A DNA stretch of 64,000 bases from Quercus robur (Eukaryota; Streptophyta; Magnoliopsida; Fagales; Fagaceae), in assembly GCF_932294415.1 (NCBI RefSeq), contig NC_065538.1, forward strand, positions 74,625,834-74,689,833. Direction: 5' to 3'. The notes under the pieces were generated by a model. That model was not told where the DNA came from. It saw only the letters and a list, made by a program, of their open reading frames with translations, and made no database searches. Below, piece by piece: positions 26,556 to 37,574 of the stretch. Every line of letters starts with the position of its first letter. The first letter of the stretch is position 1. The translations under genes and the position numbers were made by a program.

Positions 26556-28123
26556 GAATGACTGAAAATCTATAGAAAAAATGCTTCCAAACAAACAATC
26601 TCTATTAAAAGTTCTTACAAACTATAAAGGTTGTATCTAATATACAAATTTCTTGATTTCATGAGATTTGGGAGAAGTAATTAGTAGACAGACTTATTCG
26701 TAATTTACTTTATTCCCAAATTTGAATTTGTGATTAGAAATATCAAAATGGAATCCTCCGTTTTAAATCCGTCCATTATAAAATCTTCATTTTTATAATA
26801 AATATTGATTTTTAATTTTAATTTTAATTTAATACAACTTTAATATAAAATTAATTGAATAGAAAATTTGAAAAAAATCAGCTTAGAAAAACCATCTCTC
26901 TCTCTCTCTCTGGTGCATGAGCTCTAAAACCGTCTGATTGTTGCAGATCCCTCCTCCCTTGTTGACTTTGAAGCGGAAGCTTGTGATACTCATGTCAATG
27001 AAGCCATCGGGTCGAGTTCCTAAGCACTAAGATATATGGCTTGGATTTTAAACTCGCTAGTGGATTTCGGGCATCAAAACTTTCGTTATTGACCTTATTT
27101 TTGTTTTGTGGTTCTCCCTTCTCTTTTGAGAAAAGAAGAAGATTTTTTTACAAACTAAGAAGAATTTCTCATAGTTGCGGAAGAATCCGTAATGGTTGGT
27201 TTGATCTATTTTATTTGTGAAGTTGTTTTCTTAAGATATTTTGTCCTGTATTGTATTTTTTTCTTTGTTCCTTATTAGTTGTAATGTTTGTATCATTTTT
27301 GCTAGCCATAAAACGAGTGCATTTTACTATTGTAGCATGGTTCAAAATTTTGTCATAACTTTTTTATTTGTTCTTGTAAATTTTTTTCTTGTTCTTGATT
27401 GATCATCTTTTGTAATGCTTGTAGTATCTTAGCTTGAATTAAAAGAATATAATTCTAGTAGGACTTAAAATTTTATTGATTTTAAATTTTCATTTGATTT
27501 CTTATTAATAAAATGATTTAGTTGGATGAGATTTTTCTTTTCAATTAATTTTTATAGAATTTTTTAGTCCGGCATGGTTTTTTCCCAATTCAATTTAATG
27601 TAAATAATTTTTTTCTATTAAATTAAATGAACTTGTTTTAAAAATAATTTTCTTTATAACAAATTCGTTACATGCATGGAAAGTGACCACATTCAATTTT
27701 ATCATTTATGATAACACAAAGGTCAATAATACAAAATGAAAAGTATGGGGGCATGTTTGCAAATTGACCCAAATCTTAGAGGTCAAAGGCCTTTTGCTAT
27801 TTGTTCAAATAAATTAGAAAATAATGAAATAATACAACATAAAAACAACAATGAAAGTTATCATAATAATATTCAAACATGTAATATAAAATTCTTGATT
27901 ATATAAAAAGACTTGTTTGTTATGGTTGTTTCCACACAAAGAAGTTTTTCAAAATTAAAATTGATAAAACCTTACTTAAGATCGATTATGTCACAACAAG
28001 ATTAAGTGAGAACTATTATCAATTAAAAATAATACGAGAATAAAACTCAAATTCAAAAACTTACTAATTTTGCATTTCCAAAAGACAATAATACTCTCTA
28101 GTACTACTGTATTAGCTTGTTAA

Positions 28124-28252
28124 TAGTTCGTTTGGATTGAGGGAAGGGGATGGAGAGTAGAATAGAATTAGCCCAAAATTAACATATTTTTAGCTAATTT
28201 TACTCTACTTCCCTCCACTCCCCCTCTCTCCCCCTTCAATCCAAACAGGCCC
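28124..28252. mobile_element. Small Tourist-like MITE just upstream of the anion-channel promoter
   Basis: Left tagttcgtttggattga and right, inverted, gggcctgtttggattga; taa flanks both sides (28121-28123 and 28253-28255). The 129-bp element folds back almost completely. It ends about 75 bases before the TATA box of the SLAH-like gene. Confidence 0.75.
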
Positions 28253-28326
28253 TAAATGTCAGTGTAGTGGCTTTACACACAATGTTGAATTGATTTTTCA
28301 AGTGTTTCTCACACTCACTCCTTTCC

Positions 28327-28335
28327 CTATATAAA
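28327..28335 (+). promoter_or_regulatory. TATA box of the SLAH1/4-like gene
   Basis: cctatataaa at about 28326-28335 is a strong TATA match. Initiation would be expected near 28360. That leaves a leader of about 55 bases before the ATG at 28414 and makes the in-frame ATG at 28360 unlikely to be used. Confidence 0.75.
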
Positions 28336-28413
28336 CACCCTTTGTACTTATTTTGAAAAATGCAAATCTTATACACAAAGTCACTGATCACTTCTATTAT
28401 TATACTATTACTA

Positions 28414-31097
28414 ATGGAAGACCCAGTATTGAAACCACAAGTTGAGGTAGTAATTGATGCTTCCATTAATGTCACTAGCCAAGAGTCTCATGCCCACCCA
28501 ATTCCCATTTCCAATCCATCACAATCATACATCTTAACCAGGCTCCATGCAGGCTACTTCAGAATAAGCATCTCTCTTGGTGCCCAAGCTTTACTATGGA
28601 AAATTCTAAGTAAGCCAACAGATGAATCACAAGCTTTCCAACAAGTATTCCACATGATTTCTTCAACGGCTTTTCATTTACTATGGTGTCTTGCACTTTT
28701 GGTGCTAATTACACTCTCTATGCTATATATTCTAAGGTGTTACTTTCATTTTCACTTGGTCAAGGCAGAATTCTTACACCATATAGGAGTGAACTTCTTG
28801 TACGCCCCTTGGATTTCATGGCTTCTCATGCTTCAATCAGCCCCATTAATAAGGCCAAAGAGTAACACTTATCTAGTTCTTTGGTTGGTTTTTGCAATTC
28901 CAATATTGGTGCTTGACATCAAAATATATGGGCAATGGTTCACCACTGAAAAGAGGTTTCTATCAATGATGGCAAATCCAACAAGTCAGATATCAGTGCT
29001 AGGGAACTTGGTAGGTGCTCAAGGAGCAGCACAGATGGGGTGGAAAGAGAGTGCGATTTTCATGTTCTCACTAGGCATGGCACATTATTTAGTACTCTTC
29101 GTTACCCTCTATCAGCGCCTACCTGGTGGTAATCATTTTCCAGTAATGCTGAGGCCAGCTTTCTTCTTGTTCATTGTTGCACCAAGCATGGCAAGTTTAG
29201 CTTGGAGCTCCATTTCAGGAGCTTTTGATACTTCATCACAGATGCTCTTCTTCCTCTCTCTATTCCTTTTCATGTCTCTGGTAATTTTCATCATTTACTC
29301 CTCTCACATACTTCCATTTCTCCACTATTTCAATAGCAGCACAAGTACTGTGTAAATGAACCAAGTTCATAAACAGTTTGGGTAAAACTTCTTTATGTTT
29401 GTTTATTTAACAAACGAGGCAAGTTTAAACTCAAGTTTGGACTTGATTATTAATCGAGCTGAGTTCAAACATATTATTGTGTTTGTAAACAAGCTCGTGA
29501 GAGTAAGGCTTGATTCAAGTCTACACAATATAATATTATATGTTTATATGTATAAATGCATACAAACATATTTATATTGACTTAAGATTAGATTGTGTAA
29601 GTTTGCAAATAAATTTATAAGATATCAAATTATTATTTGGTAAAAACTATATATATATATATTTTAAATGATACAAGGTTGGTGACTCTAATTTTTATAA
29701 TTTTATAAATAAAAATCATTCTATCTAATTAAATCAAACAAAATAATTTCAATTGTAATTTAGTTATTAATTATTAGTATAAATTTGGTAAGAGGTAAAA
29801 AATTTTAGCTATAGTATCTACTATACATGGAGAAAAGATAAGTTAATTAAGCAATTCATGAAGAAATTCAAGATTGTTCAAAAATGAACTAAGTTTAAAC
29901 ATGTAATCTAACTTAGTGATGAGTTCAAGTTAGACTTGCATTTAAAATACAAATAAATGAATTAATCATAAACTTTTAATATTCAGCTTGTCATAACCCT
30001 TAAACTTTTTATTTGATTCAAATGTTATACCTCTACTGAGTACAGAGTATATATGCCTTTGAAGTGGTTTTCAATCTAGTCAGCGAAGTACATGGAAGAA
30101 ATGATCTGAGATTGATAGTGTAAATTATTTGTTGCTCTTGACATTATGACAAGTTTAATGCCTCAACTTTCTACAACTTTAAATAATTAATGTCACAGAG
30201 AGTAGATAGTATCATCCTGGATTGAGATCTGGTGTAATAATTAGGGCTATTACACCATGCAATACCTTCTCATGGTTCAGATTAAAAATTAAAAAGTTAA
30301 CTTTTGATACCAACCATTAGATCAAGGAAGTTAAAACGGTAAAAACGTTAAATTTTTTTTAAAAAGTGAAAATAATGCTAGAGGTATTGCATAGTGAAGT
30401 GAAGAGCACTCTATTTGAAAGTTCACCATTAAACTTATGATTGGTTGGATCAGAGTTTTCATTGGCAACTTTTTGAAGTAATAAGCTTTAGCTGTTAGGC
30501 CATAAAGGTCAAGTTGAAGAAATAAGTTTCTTTAGTTTTTGCATCCCTAAAAATATAGATGTGTGATGAGAAAATTTAGCTGGTTGTCAATAAGCATTTC
30601 TAGGTGACAAATAATAGAGGAAGAGTGCTATGAAAGCCCCACACAAAGCAGCATTTACACACACCTTTGCATGTAACAGAGAGGTGATTAATATACGTGT
30701 TAATGCAGCCTTGGCCTCTGGCTTTGTTATTAGAAGAAGGGGGTCCCTAGCTAATTGAAACGTGCAACTAATCCACTCATGGATTTATATACAGGCTTGT
30801 AGGCCAACCCTTTTCAAGAAATCTATCAAGAGGTTCCATGTTGCATGGTGGGCTTTCTCCTTCCCGCTTACCTTTCTTGCTCTAGCCTCTGTGGAATACG
30901 CAAAAGAGGTGAAAGGTCATATAGCACCTGCGATGACGCTTGTGCTATTGATTCTGTGTGTTCCAGTCTTTATGGGTTTGATGCTACTTACTGCACACAA
31001 CAGCAACAGGCTTTTGCGTGAATATGATCCTAGTCTGAGTTCTCTTAATGAACTAAGGAAGACTGCAACTAAGCCAGAAATTGCAGTTGACAAGTGA
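28414..31097 (+). CDS. S-type (slow) anion channel, SLAH1/SLAH4-like, two exons
   Basis: Member of the SLAC1 family (TDT/TehA fold), which moves chloride and nitrate across the plasma membrane. Exon 1 is 28414-29280, ending ATGTCTCTG|gtaatt; exon 2 is 30795-31097, beginning cag|GCTTGTAGG. They join in phase 0 to 389 residues, close to SLAH1 (about 385). The short N-terminus lacks the long phospho-regulated tail of SLAC1, SLAH2 and SLAH3, which places it with SLAH1/4. LHAGYFRISISLGAQALLWK is the conserved first membrane segment, LSVLGNLVGAQGAA-like wording appears as QISVLGNLVGAQGAAQMGW, and exon 2 has CRPTLFKKSIKRFHVAWWAFSFPLT. About ten hydrophobic segments are seen. SLAH1 works with SLAH3 in loading chloride into root xylem; this is family knowledge. 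I chose ATG 28414 (MEDPVLKPQ) over 28360 because of the TATA position and family N-termini. No damage seen. Confidence 0.93.
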
Positions 31098-31617
31098 GAG
31101 AAGGAGACTTGAAACTAGGCTGGCGGCGCAGACCGGTTATGGTTTACCTGCAATTATGACGACTAATTGTAGTGCAAAGCTTATGCTCTACTGTCATAGA
31201 GCTGTTGACAGAAGAATGTCACTAATTATAATGGAAACTTATAAACTTTGTGAATGATTTGAATAGTTCAATTGTAGCAGAAAGAACCCAAAAGGTCTTA
31301 ATTACAATCCAAACTTTAAACCATACAGAAAAAGGGGGATAAAAATGCATATTCATAAACATAACAAAATCAGCAGAAATTTTTTTCCATGTTATAACCT
31401 AATAATTTGTCTCAGTTTGTCAGGACAAAATTGATCAACTCCAGCACTTAAGCTCTAAGTAAAATTAAACACACAATGAAAATCCTATTTACTCCTGATT
31501 TTTTTTTTTTTTTTTTTTTTTTTCCCTTGGGGTTGAGGCAGGGAATGGGGTGGAAGATACTACGAAAAATGAAAGAAAACTTCAAGAAGGAAAAAAATGC
31601 AAGAGGTGCCGTGTTGC
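31098..31617. other. Shared 3' space between two convergent genes
   Basis: Only 520 bases separate the stop of the anion channel from the stop of the BAP31-like gene on the other strand, so both 3' UTRs and terminators must lie here and may overlap. A T-run of about 24 sits at 31500-31523. Confidence 0.6.
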
Positions 31618-33783
31618 TTAAGTATTCTTCTTGCTACCAGAATGTGACAATCTCCTGTCCAATGATTGCAACTGGTTCCTAAGGTTTTGGTTTTCCTCAA
31701 GTAAGCGGTCGTACTCAAGAAGGAATCCTTCAGATTGTTTACTTAGTGCAACTGCATTGGCCTCTGCAGCATTCACTTCTTTTGTCCTCGTCTCAAGTTC
31801 CGATTCTAGATGCTTCAGTTTTTCTCGCAATTTAGCTGTCTCTTCCTCCAATGCTTTAGCTTCCTCAACTTTCCCATTTTCAGATCCTCGAGCCTGTTTC
31901 TGAACTGCCTCCATGCTCTTCCTTCTTATACGTAGTTCTCTGATATAATGGTGTAGTCTGTCTATCATCAGTGCAAGGAATAGGGAGGAACCTGCAAGCA
32001 GTTGCCCCAAGTTTACATTTTAACATAGGTCCACAGCTAACAAGTTTATTGAGCAAAATGGGGTTCAAACTGAAACAAACAACCCAGTCCTAAAACTCAA
32101 AGCCATAAAGCATTATTACGTTACAAAATGAAAAAACATGATGTGATCCTGTACATGCAAAACTTTTAACTAAAACAACAACAATCAAGTCTAAGTCCCA
32201 AAATTCTGGAGTCGGCTATGTATCCTCAACAAACTAATAAAGGTCGCCCACATTTATCCAGCTAAGAGCATTCAAGCTTCATCAAATATCATGTCCAGCA
32301 GTAAAGGTTCCTACATATATTTCCTTTGTAATCAGTAAGTTGCAAATGTACCCAAAGGATTTGAACCAATGACCTCACCCTCCCCCACTACTCTTGAAGA
32401 TGAAGTGACATTTGAGCCAGAGCTCATTGGCTCCAAAATGAAAACTTTTTAACAAAAATACCATGAAGCAAATCACTTAACAGCTTGTCTGTAACTGAAA
32501 AACAAGGTGAAAAATAACAAGGACTAATTTATAACAAGATTAAAATACTTCAGACTTAGATAAACCGCGGACAGACTTTCAAACATGTACTTATAAGCAA
32601 CAAAACATTACCTAGGTGTTTTGACAAAGGTATTGATGCATTCTATAGTCACAAGTCACAACAGTGCTATAGATAAACCACCATGAAGCAAATCACTTAA
32701 CAGCTTGTCTGTAACTGAAAAACAAGGTGAAAAATAACAAGGACTAATTTATAACAAGATTAAAATACTTCAGACTTAGATAAACTGCGGACAGACTTTC
32801 AAACATGTACTTATAAGCAGCAAAACATTACCTAGGTATTTTGACAAAGGTATTGATGCATTCTATAGTCACAAGTCACGACAGTGCTATAGACATAACA
32901 AATTTCACAACTTTTTTCATAACTTGTGAAGGCAATGGAATGAAATTAGCATGAAAATCACTTTCACATGAAACCACCACTGACATTCCTTTTATTGTAT
33001 ACCAATCAAAACCTACCACCTCAGCTGTGAATAATTTTGGGCTTATGGCTACCCAAATATATATTACATCACAATATGTATAGATTCAGAACAATGATTT
33101 TAGCATTGACCGTACTATACCAAAATGTTACATATTTTGTTTGCTGATCAAGTCATTCCTTCTAAATCAGTACAAATAACGATCCTAGCATTGACTTTTT
33201 ATTAGACAATTACTTTTCCATTAAATTTAAGGAAAATCTTAATAACACAAAAAAGGACATTGCTCAGTTTTGAAGTTTATTTGAGATTGCAATACTTAAA
33301 AGAAGAAAATGCAAAGAACCCATTAACCAATCTGTCAAAATAGGCCAACCACAAAGTCCCATTTCCTTGAAAGTCAAAATCATGTAATTCATTCAAATCA
33401 AATCATGATTCACAAAATTGTTGTTCTACAAAAAAACCCAATGATTAGTACATAAAAATAAATAAATGCAAAGATTGGATTAGATTAGATTAGTAATTAC
33501 CCATAAGAGTGGCTTCAAGGAGATGCTTGGCCATGAGGACCTGATCCGTTGGATTAACAGCTCCCTCATCGATCCACCGCTTCTGGATCTTGGTCATGCT
33601 GTAGACGCTGGACAAGAGCACCACAAAGACGGTGGCACCAACGGTCTTGACCATGATTGGCCCACGACCGCGCTTGACGCGATCCAGGCTCAATATCACT
33701 AGCTTCCTCAATGGGGTCTTGAATAGTAGCACCAATATCAATGCCATTTCCGACAATATCACCGTGAACAATAGCTGTTGCAT
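31618..33783 (-). CDS. BAP31-like ER membrane protein, two exons
   Basis: B-cell receptor-associated protein 31-like family: three-span ER membrane proteins thought to act in export and quality control of membrane proteins. On the minus strand exon 1 is 33783-33501 (ends ATGG|gtaatt) and exon 2 is 31991-31618 (begins cag|GTTCCTCC). They join at phase 1 to 218 residues, the normal plant length. Hydrophobic spans lie at about 4-21, 44-62 and 88-105, the last crossing the splice junction. IDRLHHYIRELRIRRKSMEA follows, then a long heptad-rich coiled coil to about residue 208. The C-terminus is KKNT, a proper KKxx dilysine signal for retrieval to the ER. The 1.5-kb intron has gathered a SINE and a 220-bp tandem duplication. 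The start is the first Met with the family's MxQLLxTVILSEM beginning. The gene looks intact. Confidence 0.93.
32340..32432 (-). mobile_element. tRNA-derived SINE (family 2) in the BAP31 intron
   Basis: On the minus strand the sequence gccaatgagctctggctcaa (box A region) is followed after about 45 bases by ggtcattggttcaaatcc, whose ggttcaaatcc is a standard Pol III box B (32357-32367), and then by gggtacatttgcaac. I know this arrangement from plant SINE families. The tail and target duplication were not resolved. Confidence 0.55.
32461..32893. repeat. Tandem duplication, 220-bp unit x 2, in the BAP31 intron
   Basis: The block beginning ccatgaagcaaatcacttaa at 32461 recurs at 32681 and runs to about 32893. 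Only a few bases differ (for example ccgcgg versus ctgcgg, and caacaaaac versus cagcaaaac). Very high identity suggests a recent event. Confidence 0.9.
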
Positions 33784-34274
33784 TGTTTCTCTCTTCTTCT
33801 TTTTTGCTTTGGGGGTGTTGTTGGTTTTTATTGTTGTTGTTAGGATTTTTGGGTGTATGGGAAAAAAGAGCAATGAATTGGTTTGGTTGATGGAGTGAAG
33901 AGAAGGGAAGATGTGAAATGGAATTTGGAAGGAAAGGAAGGAGTGGTTTCCTCTTCTTTGTTCTTTGTTTTTGCTTCAAAATGGAGATTTTATAAATTTT
34001 ATGAGGAAGTCCCTAGGCTTTAGTTATTTTTACATAAAAGGGCCTTTTACTTATCTAATATTATTATTTGGGGGGTGGAAACACAAACTATGAATAAAAC
34101 TTAACATGTTATCCTTCTAAAAAAAAATAAAAAACTAAATAAAGAAAAAAAAGTTCTTTAACACAAATGGGGGTACATGTTAGTTGTTATGTTATAAATC
34201 AAAATGAAGCCAATGTAAATCTCATGACACCACTTTATTGGAAATATTTATCTTTCAATGAATTTAAAAGTGTA
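33784..34274. promoter_or_regulatory. Promoter and leader region of the BAP31-like gene
   Basis: On the minus strand, about 200 bases above the ATG, is ttataaaatc (near 33985-33995), the best TATA candidate. The intervening leader is CA- and AC-rich. Past 34020 the sequence is AT-rich spacer up to a Helitron end. Confidence 0.45.
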
Positions 34275-34725
34275 CTAGTGTCATCATATGCACTCTGCAC
34301 GTGTGATGAGTCTCTCTCTCTCTCTCTCTAATATTTTGAGTCTTAATGTCGTAATTTTTTAATTTGAATTTATTTATTATTGGTGAGGTTACACAGAAAG
34401 AGATTTTTAAGAAACTAAAATTTAGGATTTTGAAAAAGAGTAAATTACTAGATTTAGTGTGTGCTAATTTTTCGGGAAAAAGTTTTTTAAATAGAAAGTT
34501 TTTTTCTTTGAGGTATTTAAATAGAGAGTGTATACTAATTTTTAGGAAAAAAAGTTTCTCAAATAGTTTTTTGTTTTTGAATTTTGTCGAATTACAATTT
34601 TAACCTTTTATTTTTATTTTTTAGGAATAAAGTTTATCTAATTAGATTAGAGGTTTTTATTTTTTATTTTTTTATTATAAAGACATTACTAACTTTTTGA
34701 ATCCTCTTAATATATAGAAGAGAGA
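34275..34725 (-). mobile_element. Non-autonomous Helitron (copy 1)
   Basis: Read on the minus strand it begins TCTCTCTTCTATATATTAAG, with an A just before it. It ends with a hairpin (tcatcacacgtgcagag...gatga, plus positions about 34279-34310), then CTAG, with a T just after it. TC start, 3' hairpin a few bases before CTRR, and insertion between A and T without a target duplication are the Helitron rules, and all are met. The interior is AT-rich and shared with 53133-53548. No RepHel gene. Confidence 0.8.
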
Positions 34726-34860
34726 TATGATGTGTTTTGTAAGGACGTGATACTAAGTATATTTTTAAATTTATAAAAAACAATTTTCAACCTAAAATAA
34801 TTTTATTTATTTATTTAAAAAGTAATGAAGAGAAACTTTTTAGGACACACATTGAAAGAA

Positions 34861-35029
34861 GAGAAGTGTTATATTTACAACATTTTTCACAACAAATCAA
34901 AGGTGATGAGTTGTTATTGGTTCTAATTTCAATCTACAACTTAGATTACTTTTTTGTCCACTTGTAATAGCTAATAACAACCTGTCACTTATAATTTGTT
35001 GTGAAAGTGTTTTGAACATAGCAATTCTC
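34861..35029. mobile_element. Mutator-like MITE with intact 9-bp target duplication (copy 2)
   Basis: TIRs gagaagtgtta and, inverted, gagaattgcta continue into a longer palindromic body (ttacaacatttttcacaacaaat against attatttgttgtgaaagtgtt-like right arm). The direct repeat ttgaaagaa flanks both sides (34852-34860 and 35030-35038). A nine-base duplication points to the Mutator superfamily. Related, older copies are at 22745-22922 and 41823-41997. Confidence 0.82.
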
Positions 35030-35037
35030 TTGAAAGA

Positions 35038-35787
35038 ATTGATCTAATCGATAATCATAAAAAGCTTTTTTTTATTATTTTTTATTTACTTAAGTTGAAT
35101 TAATATTTGTGCAAGAATTAAATCTCAAATATTTTATTCTATTACAAAAAACTTTATTAATTAAGCTAACTGAAACTCACATTAATATTTGTATTTGAGT
35201 TGATTAAGTATGAATTAATATTTGTATTTGAATTAGGTATGAATTTGTTTAGAAGAATGTGGTATACTTGACCAATTTTGGTTTTTAGTGTAGGGCTATA
35301 ATTGAAAAAAAGATTAAAAAAAAAAAAGATTGTCTAATTATATCAGCAAAAGTGGGGTAGAAAGTAGAGTAGTCTTAAGCCTTAAGGTGCAATTTCAAAA
35401 GAAGAAAAGTTAACGAAAAAGTCAAAACCATGTGGTGTCAAGATGGTCATCTACGAACATTAATTAAATGTAATGGAAAAGGACATAAAACAGAAAACAA
35501 AGGCCAGTGGCCACGTTAACAACTTGGTTTATGATAAAGATTTTAGGATGACTTGACTTCTCTTTTAAGGGTGTAAATTTGGAAGATAATTTAAAGAACC
35601 TAAGACTTTGAATCTGTACCTCAGGCAGATTTGCACAATCTTCCTTAAGGAAATGCCAAAAAATAAAAATAAAAATAAAAACTAAACTAAACTAAAAAAA
35701 AAAAAAAAAGCTTAAGACTTAAAAAGAACTATATTTTCCTCCAAAAATAACAAACAACAGCATTAAAATATATAATGTTATAATAAC
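35038..35787. other. Intergenic AT-rich spacer
   Basis: No gene, no repeat recognised apart from A-runs at about 35319-35329 and 35696-35709. Confidence 0.5.
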
Positions 35788-35795
35788 GTTTTGTC

Positions 35796-36055
35796 AAACT
35801 TTGGCCACATTGTAGAAGAGATACGGTATTTAGCCTCTTATTTTTCAAACTTAACTTATTCTCATATACAAAGGCACTGTAATACTGTAACTTACTTACT
35901 AGTGAGAACTGAGAAGAACAATTTTTTTTTTCTTTACAAGTCTGGATGGAAAATGTACCACCAGATATTACAGATGTACTTTTAGCTGATTTTAACAGTT
36001 TTCGTTAATTAAAATGCTTTGCATTGATTCTCAAAAAAAAAAAAAAAAAAAAAAA
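35796..36055 (+). mobile_element. 5'-truncated LINE (RNase H tail plus poly(A))
   Basis: The frame 35791-35985 reads FGHIVEEIRYLASYFSNLTYSHIQRHCNTVTYLLVR, matching the last helix region of plant LINE RNase H. It is followed by the stop, the 3' tail gctttgcattgattctc and about 23 A residues. The string gttttgtc occurs just before (35788-35795) and just after (36056-36063), giving a plausible target duplication. Only the final 240 bases or so were copied. Confidence 0.78.
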
Positions 36056-36764
36056 GTTTTGTCGAAGCACATTATCAGAATTTTTAAATTGGTCATATAT
36101 AATATAAGTTATTTATGATTGATTCAAGCTTGATTTGAAAAATATTTTATTAATGTTCTTTTATCCAACAAATGAGTTAAGTTTAAGCCTGAATTTAGAT
36201 TCAACTATTAGAATCACACGGAAATTTTGATGTAACTTTTCGCAAACAAAATAGAAGTAGAACCTGTGAGAAACCCAAATGAAAACACAATGACAAATAA
36301 TGATCCATATGATATTTTGATTGCTGAAATTTTCACGGAATCGAATTATGCATGATCAAATTTAATTGATCTATGAAATTTTGATATTGCTTTGGGTATT
36401 CTAGCCGAAGTGGCTTTGGAGTTTTGAATGAACAGGTTAAGTTAAAAGTTAAAACGATTATATGTATTTGATTGTGGCAATTGGCAAATTAGGTATGCTT
36501 TTCAAAAATGATTATTTCTCAAGATGCAGTATTCCTGTCTTCCAATTCCTCCGGAGAGAATGTTAATCACCGTGTGCAACACAAGGACTCATGAGTGTGT
36601 GCAGATAGATAGGCAATTTTAAAAGATCATTTAGAGCTTGGACCACACCATTCTTAAAAAGAGTGTGAAAATCAACATCACCCTGCTTATCCTCATTTGA
36701 TCCCATGACCATGTTAGTCCATCCCTTCCCCACTTATGTTTTATTTATTTATTTTTTTTTAATG

Positions 36765-36930
36765 GTAAAAATGGATAGAACTTTATTCCATTAAACATTA
36801 AGAATGGAAAACAGGAAAGAGGGCATTTCTCAGTCCAAACCAATGCCTCCACAACCTCTTTTGCAGTCCCAGTAAGAGTTTGGGCAACTTGATTACGAGT
36901 TTTTGGGATATAATCAAAAGAAATTTGTCA
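36765..36930 (-). pseudogene. LINE RNase H 3' fragment
   Basis: On the minus strand the sequence reads IPKTRNQVAQTLTGTAKE...VVEALVWTEKCP, matching the 'NQVAH.LA......VVW.E..P' end of LINE ORF2. A T-rich run (about 36739-36763) follows on the plus strand, in the place of the poly(A) tail. Truncated and diverged. Confidence 0.6.
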
Positions 36931-37574
36931 AAAAATAAAAGCTACCTTCTTTAAATTTAAATAAATAACAACTACATTAAAAAAAAAAAAAAAAAAGGCT
37001 GTAGTTTTGGAAAGGATAAGGTTTTGTACAAACTAATAATTGAAAGCCACGGTTGGCAATTTGCAGTCCACATCTGTTCCATCTGTACACAAAAATCTGG
37101 TTGATGCATTAAAAATGTGAGAAACTATTGTAGTTAGGGGCCAACCTTTCACCAATGAACGCTATTATTTAACCTACCTATTTAGTTGTACATTTAAATT
37201 GTGTGTATATACGTAAAGGTACGAAAGTAATGTTAAAATAATGATTTAGTGATTAAGTTTATTATTTTTATTAGCTTAAGTATCAGTTTATTATAGTAAA
37301 GCAATCAAGACAAGCAGATTTCGTGACAAAGTGGAAAAACGATGGAGAACATTTTCAAAGGAAAAACTAATACTAAGGCAGCACATCCAAATTAAGGCAA
37401 TTAACTACAAAAGGAGTTTGCAATCTAGAACAAAAAATTTGTTTCCTAGACTCTAATATCTCAATAGGTAACTCATTGTTGATCCACCACAACTTCGAAA
37501 CTTCTCACACAAGAGCTCCTTCCCGAATGAATTGTCTGTATTAATGACATGAATCTTTGACTGACTCCAAGGCA
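36931..37574. other. Intergenic spacer
   Basis: An A-run at about 36979-36996. No gene or other structure recognised. Confidence 0.45.

Larger units (their letters stand above)
25551..28123. other. Intergenic spacer with hairpins and a retroelement 3' end
   Basis: No gene recognised. It contains a perfect 27-bp palindrome (25934-25960), a repeat and hairpin cluster (26226-26456) followed by a long poly(A) (about 26519-26550), and a CT run (26896-26911). The rest is AT-rich with no reading frame of interest. Confidence 0.55.

Noticed and set aside
28360..28413. Start of the anion channel at the in-frame ATG 28360
   Set aside because: It lies only about 25 bases after the TATA box, where transcription itself should begin, and the extra 18 residues are not like SLAH1/4 N-termini. 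ATG 28414 fits better.
28683..28865. Separate small plus-strand gene inside the anion-channel exon
   Set aside because: It is a shadow frame of the SLAH coding sequence with no independent support.
33566..33979. Alternative minus-strand gene overlapping BAP31 exon 1
   Set aside because: It is another frame over the leader and exon 1 of the BAP31-like gene, with low-complexity Asn/Lys runs and no domain.
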